From Triplophysa rosa (taxonomy: Eukaryota > Chordata > Actinopteri > Cypriniformes > Nemacheilidae): a stretch of 64,000 bases of DNA. Where the stretch lies: assembly GCF_024868665.1 (NCBI RefSeq), contig NC_079891.1:22072946-22136945 (forward strand). The letters are read 5' to 3'. Position numbers and translations under genes: made by a program. This document shows positions 20,801 through 29,949 of the stretch, piece by piece; position 1 is the stretch's first letter; every line of letters begins with the position of its first letter. The notes below the pieces were generated by a model that did not search any database, was not told the origin of the DNA, and was given only the letters and a program-made list of their open reading frames with translations.

Positions 20801-23072
20801 CCCTTCTGCCTAGCTATTATGACCAAATAATTGATTTACACACATTTGATAGCCCCTTTCATTTCAAGCCAGTGGCCAATGTTTATTGCACAGTTATGTT
20901 ACACAATCATTATATACCACCAGAAAATGAAGAGTTTGGTTCCAAATTGAGATAACTCCGTTTTTACAAATTTTCAAAAATCATGTTTTTTTTATTGTGC
21001 ATTCCAATTAATATCAATCAAACTGTAGTTGGTTTGTTTTGAATTAAGCCATAACAACTAAAAAAGTACAGCTAACTAACACAATAAAACACAATAAAAA
21101 CAGGATAACATATCATAAAAAACATGATTTTTGAAAAATCTCATTTTGGAACCAAACTCTTCAAATAATTATTGTATTCATATCAGTGTTAATTTCGTTG
21201 AAGAAAACTACGACGAAAAGTATTCGTTAACGACATGTTTTCACTGACGAAAACGAGACGATAACTAAATAAAAATGAATGCATGATAACGAAAACTGTA
21301 ATAAAAAATATACTGACATTTTCGTCAACTAATAAAAACGAGACGAAAATATTCTTGTCCCACCTGGCGGACATCAGTTTGCGCGCATGTGCTTATCTCA
21401 TATAAATGGTAGAGAGAAGACTCTGGGAGAAGGCAGGGCTCTAGACTAACTTTTTGCACTGGTTGCACTGGTGCGCCTAACTTTTTTTCTTAGGTGCACC
21501 AGCACAAAAGTTAGGCGCACCCAAATTTTCGACCGCATCGCATTTAACACATAATCGCAGTTTTACCAGTTCATAGGCAAAATTGACTTGTAAATGATTA
21601 ACTAACAACCTGGTCAACATAAAGTTCTTTATTTGAAGCACAATTCTACAAGAAAGGTAACTTACTGAAAAAGTGTTGGTGCTTAAAGTGCTTCACTGAA
21701 CTGAAACTTAAAACATCTCAAGATAAATGTTCCAGTTCTTGACATAACCTGGGAGGTTGATGGCTCCTTGTCAGAGCTTTGCTTATGATTTTCAGACGGA
21801 TCAGGCCTTAACTTAACATTATTCACGAAAAAGTTGTCAATCGTTCTTTTCATCTTCTCTCATCATCCACGGCTACATCCACTCTGTTTAATTGACAGGC
21901 CTATAGGCTCCTCACCTTTCTCTGTCTGACTGCAGCACACGCATTTTCACACGTACACACCAGAGGTTGCGCTAGACTTTTTATTGTCCGTCATTTTGAC
22001 TGACAGGCTCGTGGGGCGATGGTTGATACTAATTCATAGGGCAGACTTGGAGGTTGAGTTTTTACTATTTTTTCCTCGTATGTTTTCGATTTTCTCTGTA
22101 AAAAATGTAATTAATTCATTGCTCCCAAATAACATGTACATGTTATAAGATGGTGATTGGTGACATCATTGCTTTGAGGTATAATATCTATATTGGTTAG
22201 ATTGGCTCCGTGAGATATAATCAATTCTAGTGTATGATTAAATCGATGAGTGGGTCTATTGTTACTCCAAAAGAGTGTAGTAGCTCTGTAAACGCCACTG
22301 CTAATGCATTATTATTAGCACTATCTACGTGAATATTAAAATCTCAGACAATCAGTACTTTATCAACGTTAACCAATAGGTCCGATAAGAAGTCTGCAAA
22401 CTCTTTCAGATAATCAGTGTAGGGCCCAGGGAGGCTATACACAGAAAGCAATGTTTTTTTTACTTTTGTTTGGAACAATTACATTCAGCACAAGCACTTC
22501 AAATGATTTAAATTTATGCTCTGTTCTCCGAGTTACAGAAAGAAATTCTCTAAAGATTGTTGAGACACCACCACCTTGACCAACCGGACGTGGCTCATGC
22601 ATATAACAGTAGCTTGGTGGGGTTGACTCAGCCCCGACCAACAGAGATGCTCTAGTGAAAGATGCTAGCGGCTGCAGCCTTTAGCCTCCATGGTAGAGCA
22701 CCACTCTCCCATCCGGACCGACGCTGGTTCGAGGCCCGCATAGAGCTGGGCAAATAGGACTGGTTACATAAGATTGAATAAAAAAAAAACGCTTCAGCAA
22801 CTATAAGTTGTCAAAACCAGTCTCAACCAGTCACATTACTTAAAAACAATGTTTTAAGTAGACCATATATTTGTTAACATTTCAATGTAAAGTGTAAAAA
22901 CATGTTTGTGTTTTAAGTTCCCGTTTCAGGGACAGGAAATCCTAAACTGGATGAAAAAATGGAGAGAAATGCAACCGGTCCGAGCAATTCGCGCCCAATG
23001 GAGAAGGTGACAAACATTGATGAAGACAGTGGAAAAGAATGTGATATCAAGACACAAGGACTTTTAAACTAG
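14621..23072 (+). CDS. smarca2: SMARCA2-type short protein: AT-hook plus bromodomain only, six exons
   Basis: Matches only the C-terminal end of the SWI/SNF ATPase SMARCA2, which binds acetylated histones. Exons: 14621-14704 (inferred first exon), 17503-17726, 17903-18008, 18441-18542, 19059-19191, 22930-23072 (TAG). All introns are GT-AG, phases match throughout, 263 aa. Exon 2 carries the [10 protein letters not shown]-hook (about 71-74) and KLTKQMN, as in SMARCA2 rather than SMARCA4. Exons 3-5 give the bromodomain: [20 protein letters not shown], then NAQTFN (162-167) holding the acetyl-lysine-binding Asn, then [14 protein letters not shown]. The usual acidic C-terminal tail is replaced by a divergent one. 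No SNF2 ATPase exons occur upstream. Human SMARCA2 also has a short isoform starting at this exon junction. Exon 1 is the least certain part; a tandem AG (17495-17502) allows two extra residues. It could be the 3' end of a longer gene split by rearrangement. Confidence 0.85.
14985..15885. other. intron of smarca2-like gene, nothing recognised
   Basis: TG/TC-rich sequence without supported exons. Confidence 0.4.
16205..16555 (+). repeat. dispersed retroposon-like repeat (TCGCTTTGGATAAAAGCG tail)
   Basis: Ends with GTCGCTTTGGATAAAAGCGT followed by CTGCTAAATG, a 3' tail shared by many fish retroposon-derived repeats. Upstream AAACCCATCTCTTC is also typical. No coding capacity. Lies in the first intron of the smarca2-like gene. 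Confidence 0.65.
18615..18992. mobile_element. decayed Tc1-like MITE in intron
   Basis: Starts TACAGTGCCTTGCAACAGTA and ends near TATTTTTGCAAGGC, the inverted form of the start with the outermost bases lost. Lies between bromodomain exons 18441-18542 and 19059-19191. No ORF. Confidence 0.6.
19330..19600. repeat. dispersed repeat fragment with TTTTACAG runs
   Basis: Repeated TTTTACAG/ATTTTACA words and the GGCGACCCAGCTGCCGGAAA block are typical of a fish dispersed repeat; class unknown. Confidence 0.45.
19604..20575 (+). repeat. dispersed repeat, copy B, interrupted by a TIR element
   Basis: Starts with CTAGGGCTGGGACAATACAT, a hAT-like end. The parts 19680-19787 and 20456-20575 together match copy A at 11108-11280 in inverse orientation and are separated by the element at 19788-20455. 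Confidence 0.65.
19788..20455. mobile_element. 668-bp TIR element inserted into dispersed repeat
   Basis: Exact 20-bp inverted ends GCTGTGTCCCAATTCGGGGG (19788-19807, complement at 20436-20455). Copy A at 11 kb shows the uninterrupted site (gtcaatgtgtgctc, as complement). Flanks caatg and taatg suggest a 4-5 bp target duplication. No transposase, so non-autonomous. Confidence 0.8.
20929..21162. mobile_element. foldback MITE with long inverted arms
   Basis: The left arm GAAGAGTTTGGTTCCAAA pairs with TTTGGAACCAAACTCTTC at the right, followed inward by a second complementary block (TTTTCAAAAATCATG). The arms are close to the whole 234 bp, so the transcript would form a hairpin. Confidence 0.75.
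21183..21365. repeat. dispersed repeat rich in ACGAAAACGAGACGA
   Basis: Begins GTTAATTTCGTTGAAG and has repeated ACGAAAA/GAGACGA words, the pattern of a known hAT-related fish repeat. A related fragment is at 33960-34110. Confidence 0.5.
21434..22020. repeat. hAT-like terminal fragment(s)
   Basis: CAGGGCTCTAGACTAACTTT at 21435 looks like a hAT 5' terminus; a second start-like sequence, AGAGGTTGCGCTAGACTTTT, is near 21962. Neither has a visible matching right end. Confidence 0.4.
22050..22660 (-). pseudogene. decayed LINE endonuclease fragment (L2/CR1-like)
   Basis: On the minus strand, frames with stops read [18 protein letters not shown], then DFNIHVD, an exonuclease-endonuclease-phosphatase motif of non-LTR retrotransposons. 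The upstream part (22435-22641) reads [20 protein letters not shown], also typical of that domain. In-frame stops show it is dead. It lies in the last intron of the smarca2-like gene, antisense. Confidence 0.75.
22672..22748 (+). repeat. tRNA-derived SINE head-like sequence
   Basis: Contains an A-box-like CATGGTAGAGCACC and, 30-40 bp on, a B-box GGTTCGAGGCC, the internal Pol III promoter spacing. It does not fold into a convincing intact tRNA and lies beside the LINE remnant. Confidence 0.45.
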
Positions 23073-23079
23073 ATCCCCA

Positions 23080-24130
23080 GATGAAAGCCTTTACGTTGGA
23101 TGCCATTATAAGAAAATTGCGTGGCCATTTAAGTCCCATTTCCCTTGAAGTTTTGCTCAAGGATTTGTTCAGAATGTGATCCCTCATCATCCTGGTTGCC
23201 TATTGCACATTTATAGCAATCTTTGTATTTTAACATTACTGCAGTGGTTTGCAGTGATGCATCTGAAAATTGCATTGTTTTCATGTATTTATAAAATGTA
23301 AATAAGTCTACATAAATACCTGGAATGGATAAATAGTGTGGTCAAAATAAAGAAGGCCTGTAAGTTCAGACTGCTCAAAATGTTTTTTTAAGTATTGAAA
23401 AATGGTGGTTCATCTTAATGTATCACAATCTTGTATAATAATATAAACTGATCCATTCAGACTTCTAAAATGGGATACGCTTTGCTCAAATATTGCAATT
23501 ATGTCTCGGTTTCAGAGAGTTTTTTAACAGTGTTTTTTGTGACTATGAGCACCTTGCCACCCCCTCCCCTGTACGTTTTCCCTTATTTCATTAACTGTTA
23601 ATATCTAAAAAGAAAGTTACCGGTTTTTATTAAATACAGCTCCATATCATTCTGTATTCATCACAAGATCTTAAGGAGCTTGGAGCATGATGTTAATGTG
23701 TTCTTTGTTCACAGATATTGCCTTCAAAGAAAGGCAAGCATTGAGATGTTGTCAAGAGTTTGTGTGTTTGCTGTTTAGGATGGATGGGAGAGGTGGTTTG
23801 TGGGTAGATTTTGAAATTCAAGGTTATGAAGTTTGAATATGTGAAAAGGCTACAAGGTCTGATTCATCATCTTAAAAATATTTTTTTTAATAAAATCTCT
23901 TCAGCCCTTCATGTGGATCCAGATCTCTGAAAAAAAATACAGATTAAGTTCTTTCTTTAGCAGTTTTTGTGCTACTGTATATGTACTATAAATGTGAGAA
24001 CATCACAAACAGTACAGGTGACATATTTACACCTAAATCCCCAAAAAGAAATGATAAATCCCATTTGAAAAAATATTCTCTTTATGATTTTTAATATTTA
24101 ATTCAATCTCTACAGTTTTTCTTAAGAGTT
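23080..24130. other. smarca2-like 3' flank, no further gene recognised
   Basis: AT-rich 3'UTR and intergenic sequence; no family-level ORF. Confidence 0.4.
23346..23351 (+). promoter_or_regulatory. poly(A) signal of smarca2-like gene
   Basis: AATAAA about 275 bp after the TAG at 23070-23072. Confidence 0.5.
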
Positions 24131-25874
24131 GATTATTCTGTCATGATATACCAGGCGACAGACTCAATTGCGGGGAGAAACAGAATTTTATTAACAAGGT
24201 AGATAGACAAGACAGTCAATAGTCACCACCAGTAGCATGGGGAGAGAATCGACAAGCCGAACAGCAGACACCCTCATACAACGGAGAACTAGAATCCCAG
24301 AAGTCCTGCACAGTAAAAATAAAAGGTACCTCAAATATCCTGTTGTGTACTCAAAGAACCTTAAGCTGTATTTTAAGTGCTCCAAAGCTCTTTTTCTCAA
24401 TAAAAGGGTTATGGTGGAACCATCTATAGTCTTTGTGGTTCTTCCAGGAACCTAGAAGATTCTTGAATAACCCCACATTCAGTTGTGAAGTTCTGGAGTC
24501 ACCTTTTCACTACACTGGGACCTCAAAGTGCTTTGCGGGTTATTGAAGGAACTCAAATTCTAAAAAATGGTTCTTGTAAGATCTGTAAACTTGTAAGCGG
24601 TTCCTGGAGAATCTCTCTTGTACAAGACAGTATCTCTCTTGTACAAGACAGTATCTAGAGGAACCCCACAAAATTCTGCATGAAATACGGATTTTTAGTG
24701 TCTGATCATTTCGATGTTTTATGAGAATAAGAATAGTCCAAAGTTTGGTTTTTGGCCCCTGCTAAGTGAACACACAATTTAAACTCATAAACATGATTAG
24801 AAAAGGCTAAATGTTTTTTTCGAAAAATTTCAGCAAGCTTTTTAATTATTTTATATTTCTTACTATTTGTATTATATAATTAATTATATTAATATATTAT
24901 AAATAAACATTTTTATTCTATAAGTAGATCCTAAGTCACTGAAATCTTTTGAAAATGTAAACGTTGTTGTGCTTTCCATCAAAACGAACTCTTTCCATCA
25001 AAACGAACTGCAGCTGCTCTGTGTTTATTGTGCATTCTCGCCCTCCACAGTACTGTGGCGCTGTTGGCCCAATGTCGCAGCGTCAAGGCATGTGCCATGT
25101 GACGCTTTCGTTAGCATGTGTGCTTAACTTTTTCCAGCTCTGCGCAGACCGATCACCTTATGACAAAGAGCGTACGGACTTAGAACAACACCTCTAAAGC
25201 ATACAGAGCAGTCAGTTCACAAATAGCTCTCACTGTGCTTTGATGTTGCCGATCCGTCTGCGATCAAACATCAGTGGCACGAGTGTTCACCGGTGTTGTT
25301 CCGCTCGCGCGACAGGCGGGAATTCAAAATAACGGATCGCAACAACCTCTCCACTGTCCCATTGGATGTAAGTAAAGTCAAAATATATAAATAACTTAAA
25401 TATACTAACTATATACTATTTATATAAATGTATACTCTGACACGTCTTTAAACCATTTATGTACACAGTGTATGGAGCGCATGTTTTAGCCGAGATGCTA
25501 ACGAATATAAGTTAAGATGAAGCTTTTGGGGCTAACGTTAAATGGGTAACGTTAGTGTTAAATGACAAACAATGACGTTTAGACACTTTTAGCTATTATG
25601 TTCACTTTTAGTGAATGTATAGCTCTTTTTTAACTTATTGATGTTTGTGTTGAATGGTTTTCCCACCCATGTTACGTAAATTGTCTGTAATTAAATATTT
25701 TTATCATTCAGTTCTGTTTTTTTCCTTTTAACTCAGAATTTTCAGTATTTTCCAGTTGAGCAGCAAAAAAATGCAAGTATTGTATTTATTATGATATTTT
25801 CATTATTATGTTATTTGTTATATTTGCACATGTAAAAATACTCATTGACAATGGAAAATCTGAATAAAGTGGAT

Positions 25875-27140
25875 TAGAATCAGAATCAGAAGAAGAAGAG
25901 CTTTATTGCCAAGTGTGCTTGCACACACAAGGAATTTTCTTTGGTGTTGGAAGCTTCTAGTACAGACATTCAACACAATGACAATACAATATAATACGAT
26001 TTACAGTCTAAAAGATTCTAAATTGTGCATATATAAAATAAAGACTATTTTACAGAAAATGGGGGATAATAACATATAAGAGACATTGTACAGGGTAGTA
26101 TATAGTAGAATAAACATATTAACAGATTGTATGTACACTTGTGCAAATGGATAATTTAGTAAGTAGAGGTAGTGTTATATACATGTATACATAAGATGTA
26201 GATATAATAAGGCACTATAGTGCACACTATAGGAGTAGTGGAAGTGGAATATTGCTCTTAAGGAGCAGTTATCTGTTTAGGAGGGAGATTGCCTGGGGGA
26301 AGAAGCTGCTTCTGTGTCTGGAAGTCCTGGTGTTTGGTGCTCTAAAGCGCCGGCCAGAGGGCAGCAGATCAAAGAGTTTGTGTGCTGGGTGTGTGGAGTC
26401 AATGATGATTTTTCTTGCCCTGTTTTTCACTCTGGAATCGTACAGGTCCTGAAGTGTGGGCAGAGGAGCACCAATAATTTTCTCAGCACTACGAACTGTC
26501 CGTTGTAGTCTTCGTAGGTCTGATTTGGTGGCCGAGCCATACCAAACAGTAATTGAAGTGCACAGAACAGATTCGATGACCACTGAGTAGAACTGGGTCA
26601 GTAGCTCCTGTGGTAGGTTGAACTTCCTCAATTGACGGAGGAAGTATAACCTCTGCTGGGCCTTCTTTACAATGGAGTCTATGTGGGACTCCCACTTCAG
26701 GTCCTGAGAGATGGTGGAGCCCAGGAACCTGAATGACTCCACAGTATCCACAGTGCTGTCCAGGATGGTGAGGGGAGGAAGTGATGGAGGGTTCCTTCTG
26801 AAATCCACTATCATCTCCACTGTCTTGAATGCATTCAGCTCTAGGTTGTTTTGACTACACCAGGCAGCCAGCTGAGCAACCTCCTTTCTGTAGGCAGATT
26901 CATCACCGTCTTGAATAAGGCCAATGACTGTGGTGTCATCTGCAAACTTCAGGAGTTTGACAGAAGGGTCTGTAGAGGTGCATTCGTTTGTGTAGAGTGA
27001 ATATAGCAGTGGAGAAAGAACACATCCTTGAGGAGCTCCGGTGCTGATGGTACATGTGCTGGATTTAAATTTTCCCAACCTCACTAGCTGCTGCCTGTTC
27101 GACAGGAAGTTAATAATCCACTGACAGATTATTACAGTTG
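25875..27140 (-). mobile_element. 5'-truncated LINE (L2/Rex1-like)
   Basis: Minus-strand LINE with the 3' end at an AGAATCAGAATCAG simple tail (25875-25890). The UTR block TTTATTGCCAAGTGTGCTTG, and then the RT C-terminal half at 26269-27140, follow. Truncation in the RT domain is typical of target-primed reverse transcription. Confidence 0.85.
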
Positions 27141-27174
27141 TTGCTATAAATAGCCTATTGTACTCCTTAACCAT
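26269..27174 (-). pseudogene. LINE reverse transcriptase, C-terminal half
   Basis: The 301-codon open frame holds RT motifs of a non-LTR retrotransposon. STGAPQGCVLSPLLYSLYTN is motif 4-like and FADDTTVIG is the catalytic palm motif with both Asp present. LELNAFKTVEMIVDFRR and FRFLGSTISQDLKW follow, then the thumb/C-terminal region (LRRLQRTVRSAEKIIGAPLP). FADDT and the C-terminal wording place it in the L2/CR1/Rex1 group. The first about 12 residues (MVKEYNRLFIAT) come from flanking DNA. It has no endonuclease or N-terminal RT and so is dead as a mobile element, although its frame is still open. Confidence 0.85.
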
Positions 27175-29364
27175 AGACCAAAACAGTGACTTCCAGGCAT
27201 TGTAATATTTTGTTTATTGTTACATTTGTAAACCAATTTGTGATGTGCTAAATGATTAAATTTAATGTTTTATGAGACATTATCTAAATCCCTCTTTTTG
27301 GTCTCCATGTCTTATTCGCAGGGCAACCAAGGCCAACAGACCAGCCCACCCTGATGCTCATCCTTGCACTGCCTGGGACACCTAAGGCCAACAGGCGCAG
27401 CTCCTGTTCTCTTTTTGCCATAAATACTTTAGCAATGCAAAATTGTGAAATGTACTATAGAAATAATTTTTACTTTGACTACATGGATCCTCACACCACC
27501 TGGTAATAGCAGGAAACCCATTTGGAGAGAACAGCATTGTTTTCTCTAGCTCGCAAGGATTTGCTTTTTGGCAAATTACAACTTTACCATGGGTGTAGGC
27601 CTTGCTATGAGAGACTACTTTTTTGCTGGACTTTTTTACAATTGTACAAAGAATCTGAAATATTTCTGTATGTACAGTATATTTAAAATTAAGGCAAATT
27701 ATTTGGTTAGTTTTGTTAAGATAAAGACTTTTCATTTATAACAATATCACCAACACAATATTAATTATACATGTGATTTCATGAATTTAGGATGGTAATG
27801 TTCAATATTGACAATTCTGTAAATATTTATTCAATGTAAATTGTTGTTGTTTATCAATAAACTGTTGTAATTGATTTAGTATTTCTGCTTATTAAAATAT
27901 TGTGAATAGCAAATATAAACTGTGAAATGGTGCCTTGAAGCACCCAAGATGGTTCCAGACCATTTTAATAAAAGGGATCCCCAAGAAGCCTTGGAGGGTT
28001 CCTCAGAGAACCGCCCTTCATTAAGCGGTGCCTTGAGTTTCCCCTGAGGGTTCTGCCAGCTTGGCAATGTGAAGAACCCCAAATGGTTCCTCAAAGTACC
28101 TTTAATTTTTACAGTGTGGAGCAGGGAGAATGCTCGACCCGAAGATGCTCAGAGAAAGGGAGAACTGCTTCCGCAGAGATTCCGAGGCTGGGAGAATACT
28201 CGACCCGGCAACACATGAGGTGTACGATTCAATAGTCCAACCCCGTCCAGGGAATTCCAGTGTCTGGATGGCAAGTCTGGTGATGCCGTGTGAGCGAGTC
28301 CGGGATGCCAACGGGTACTGAGGAGAGGGCAGAAAAAAATAAACCAGAGCAGGCAAAACAAAACTGAGAAGGGTACTAGAGGGGAAGCAAGACTTGGCTA
28401 AGGCTAGGGTAGACTTTAGAGAACTGCAAAAAATAACAAAGGCAAACTGAGACTAGAGCTAAAATACTATATAGTCAGGAGAAGTACTGTAACACACACG
28501 TTAACCATACAACAATCTGACACAGGACAGTAGAACAGAAGGGAATATAAAGGGGAGGAAATCAAAACCCAAACGAGAAACAGGAGGGGAAGAGAGAAGA
28601 CAACAAGTAGAGCAGTTGAAAGTCATAACGCAAACGAGAAACAGGAGAGAGAAGAGACACTGATTAGAATAGGTGAGGAGACTGAAACGATAACGAGAAG
28701 ACAACAGGGTAACGAGGGGGCGGGGTCACACCACAATCACAAGAGCTTGGCAGGCTGTAACCACACCATGTGTTCAAAAGCAACAAAACATCTACATAAG
28801 AGAAGAAACAAAAACATCCAACACAAGAGAGGAAACAAAGACACACTAAACAGGAACCTTGACATATTCTTTCTCCTTTGACAGCCAGGGTGGTCATAAA
28901 GAGTTGGGTGGCCCAGTTCAGTCATTTTGTCAGGATTAGAGATGGTACTCACCTTTTTGCTACACCAACAATCTTTTTGTATTCTCCTCCACTGTAATGC
29001 AGTTTAAGTGGTTTGGATCTTGCCTAGCGTTGCATACCTGTTTGTATACTGTTGCCCTGGGCAATGATGAACTAGTACAGAAAGCAGCACATCTTCATAT
29101 TTCAGACATACTGTGGATGTATACAGATATTTGTTAAATGCAAAACTACCATTTGTTTTTAAGTGTGAGTTAGTGAAGTTAACAAAACAGTAGAGTGAAT
29201 GTGCAAACAAAATCACTCAATACCACAGTTAGACTCAAACCGCCCATAGCAGTAGCCTACAAAATAATTTGTTAATGTGGGATTTACTGTACTAAACTTT
29301 CTTAAAATTGCCATGAATCAGCCATCCATGAATATCATAAATAATTATATTACAGTTATATTAG

Positions 29365-29937
29365 TGTCACGACTCTGCTTTATCTTGTCATGGATTTCTT
29401 GGTCTTGTGGCAGAGTCGTGGCAAAGCCTTATGTTTAGTGTGAGAAGCCATGGGGTGTTTACCTTTTTGACATTCCATTTGCTTTCTCGTGTCTTGTCAT
29501 TGGCCCCGCCCCTCTCGTTTCATGTATCGCTTCCCTGCCGTGTCTAATGTTTCCCACCTGCCCTGTGTCATTATACCTCGTTTGTCTTGCCTTTAAAATG
29601 CCCTCATGTTTCTTTGTTTTGTGCTTGTGGATTGTGTATGTACTGTGTACCTGTTCCTTGTGGTTGCTTTCAGTGTTCCCAGTCCCGTCCCTAGCCTTGT
29701 CCGTGGTCAGTGAGTTCTTGTGTTTTTACCCTGCCGTGTTTTTGTTTAAGACGTTGTGTTGCTGTTTGGTTTGTTAGTTTATTTTTGCCCCCTGTGGGAA
29801 GTCTTTGTTTTGTGGTATTTTGCATTTGTTTAGTTTTCCCCATCGTGGGTGTTTGTTTTATTATTTAATAAATATCCCTGTTTAACCCCTTCACCGCCTG
29901 CCTGCATTTGGGTTCTTTTCCATGCCAAACCGTGACT
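29365..29937 (+). mobile_element. solo LTR, Gypsy-like, copy 1
   Basis: The 573-bp unit starts TGTCACGACTCTGC and ends CCGTGACT, flanked by attag on both sides (29360-29364, 29938-29942). An ATTTAATAAA poly(A)-type signal at about 29862 and the CTGCCTGCATTTGGGTTC 3' block are typical of fish Gypsy LTRs. No internal region, so a recombination product. Confidence 0.85.
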
Positions 29938-29949
29938 ATTAGTGTTGTC

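Larger units (their letters stand above)
24310..28115. mobile_element. 3.8-kb inverted-repeat element inside solo LTR, contains a LINE
   Basis: The left end ACAGTAAAAATAAAAGGTAC and right end GTACCTTTAATTTTTACAGT are near-exact inverted repeats. Arms of about 200 bp are rich in GGAACC/GGTTCC and AAGAACC words on both sides (24310-24560, 27910-28115). The ACAGT shared by both junctions makes the exact boundary ambiguous. The interior contains two short direct duplications (24608-24656; 24972-25010), a GC-richer block (25040-25340) and the LINE at 25875-27140. No transposase is recognised. Confidence 0.6.
24139..28864 (-). mobile_element. solo LTR (Gypsy-like), split by a 3.8-kb insertion
   Basis: LTR sequence lies at 24139-24310 and resumes at 28115-28864. 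Ends are TGTCATGA at the left and CTTGACA at the right, flanked by an identical 5-bp duplication, tattc (24134-24138 and 28865-28869). GAATTTTATTAA near the left edge is the complement of an AATAAA-type signal, so the LTR reads leftward. The AT/CA-rich U3 and TCAATTGCGGGGAG primer-side block resemble the other solo LTRs here. Confidence 0.8.

Noticed and set aside
22672..22748. Functional tRNA gene
   Set aside because: A and B box-like words are present but no convincing cloverleaf with paired acceptor stem; better explained as SINE-derived.
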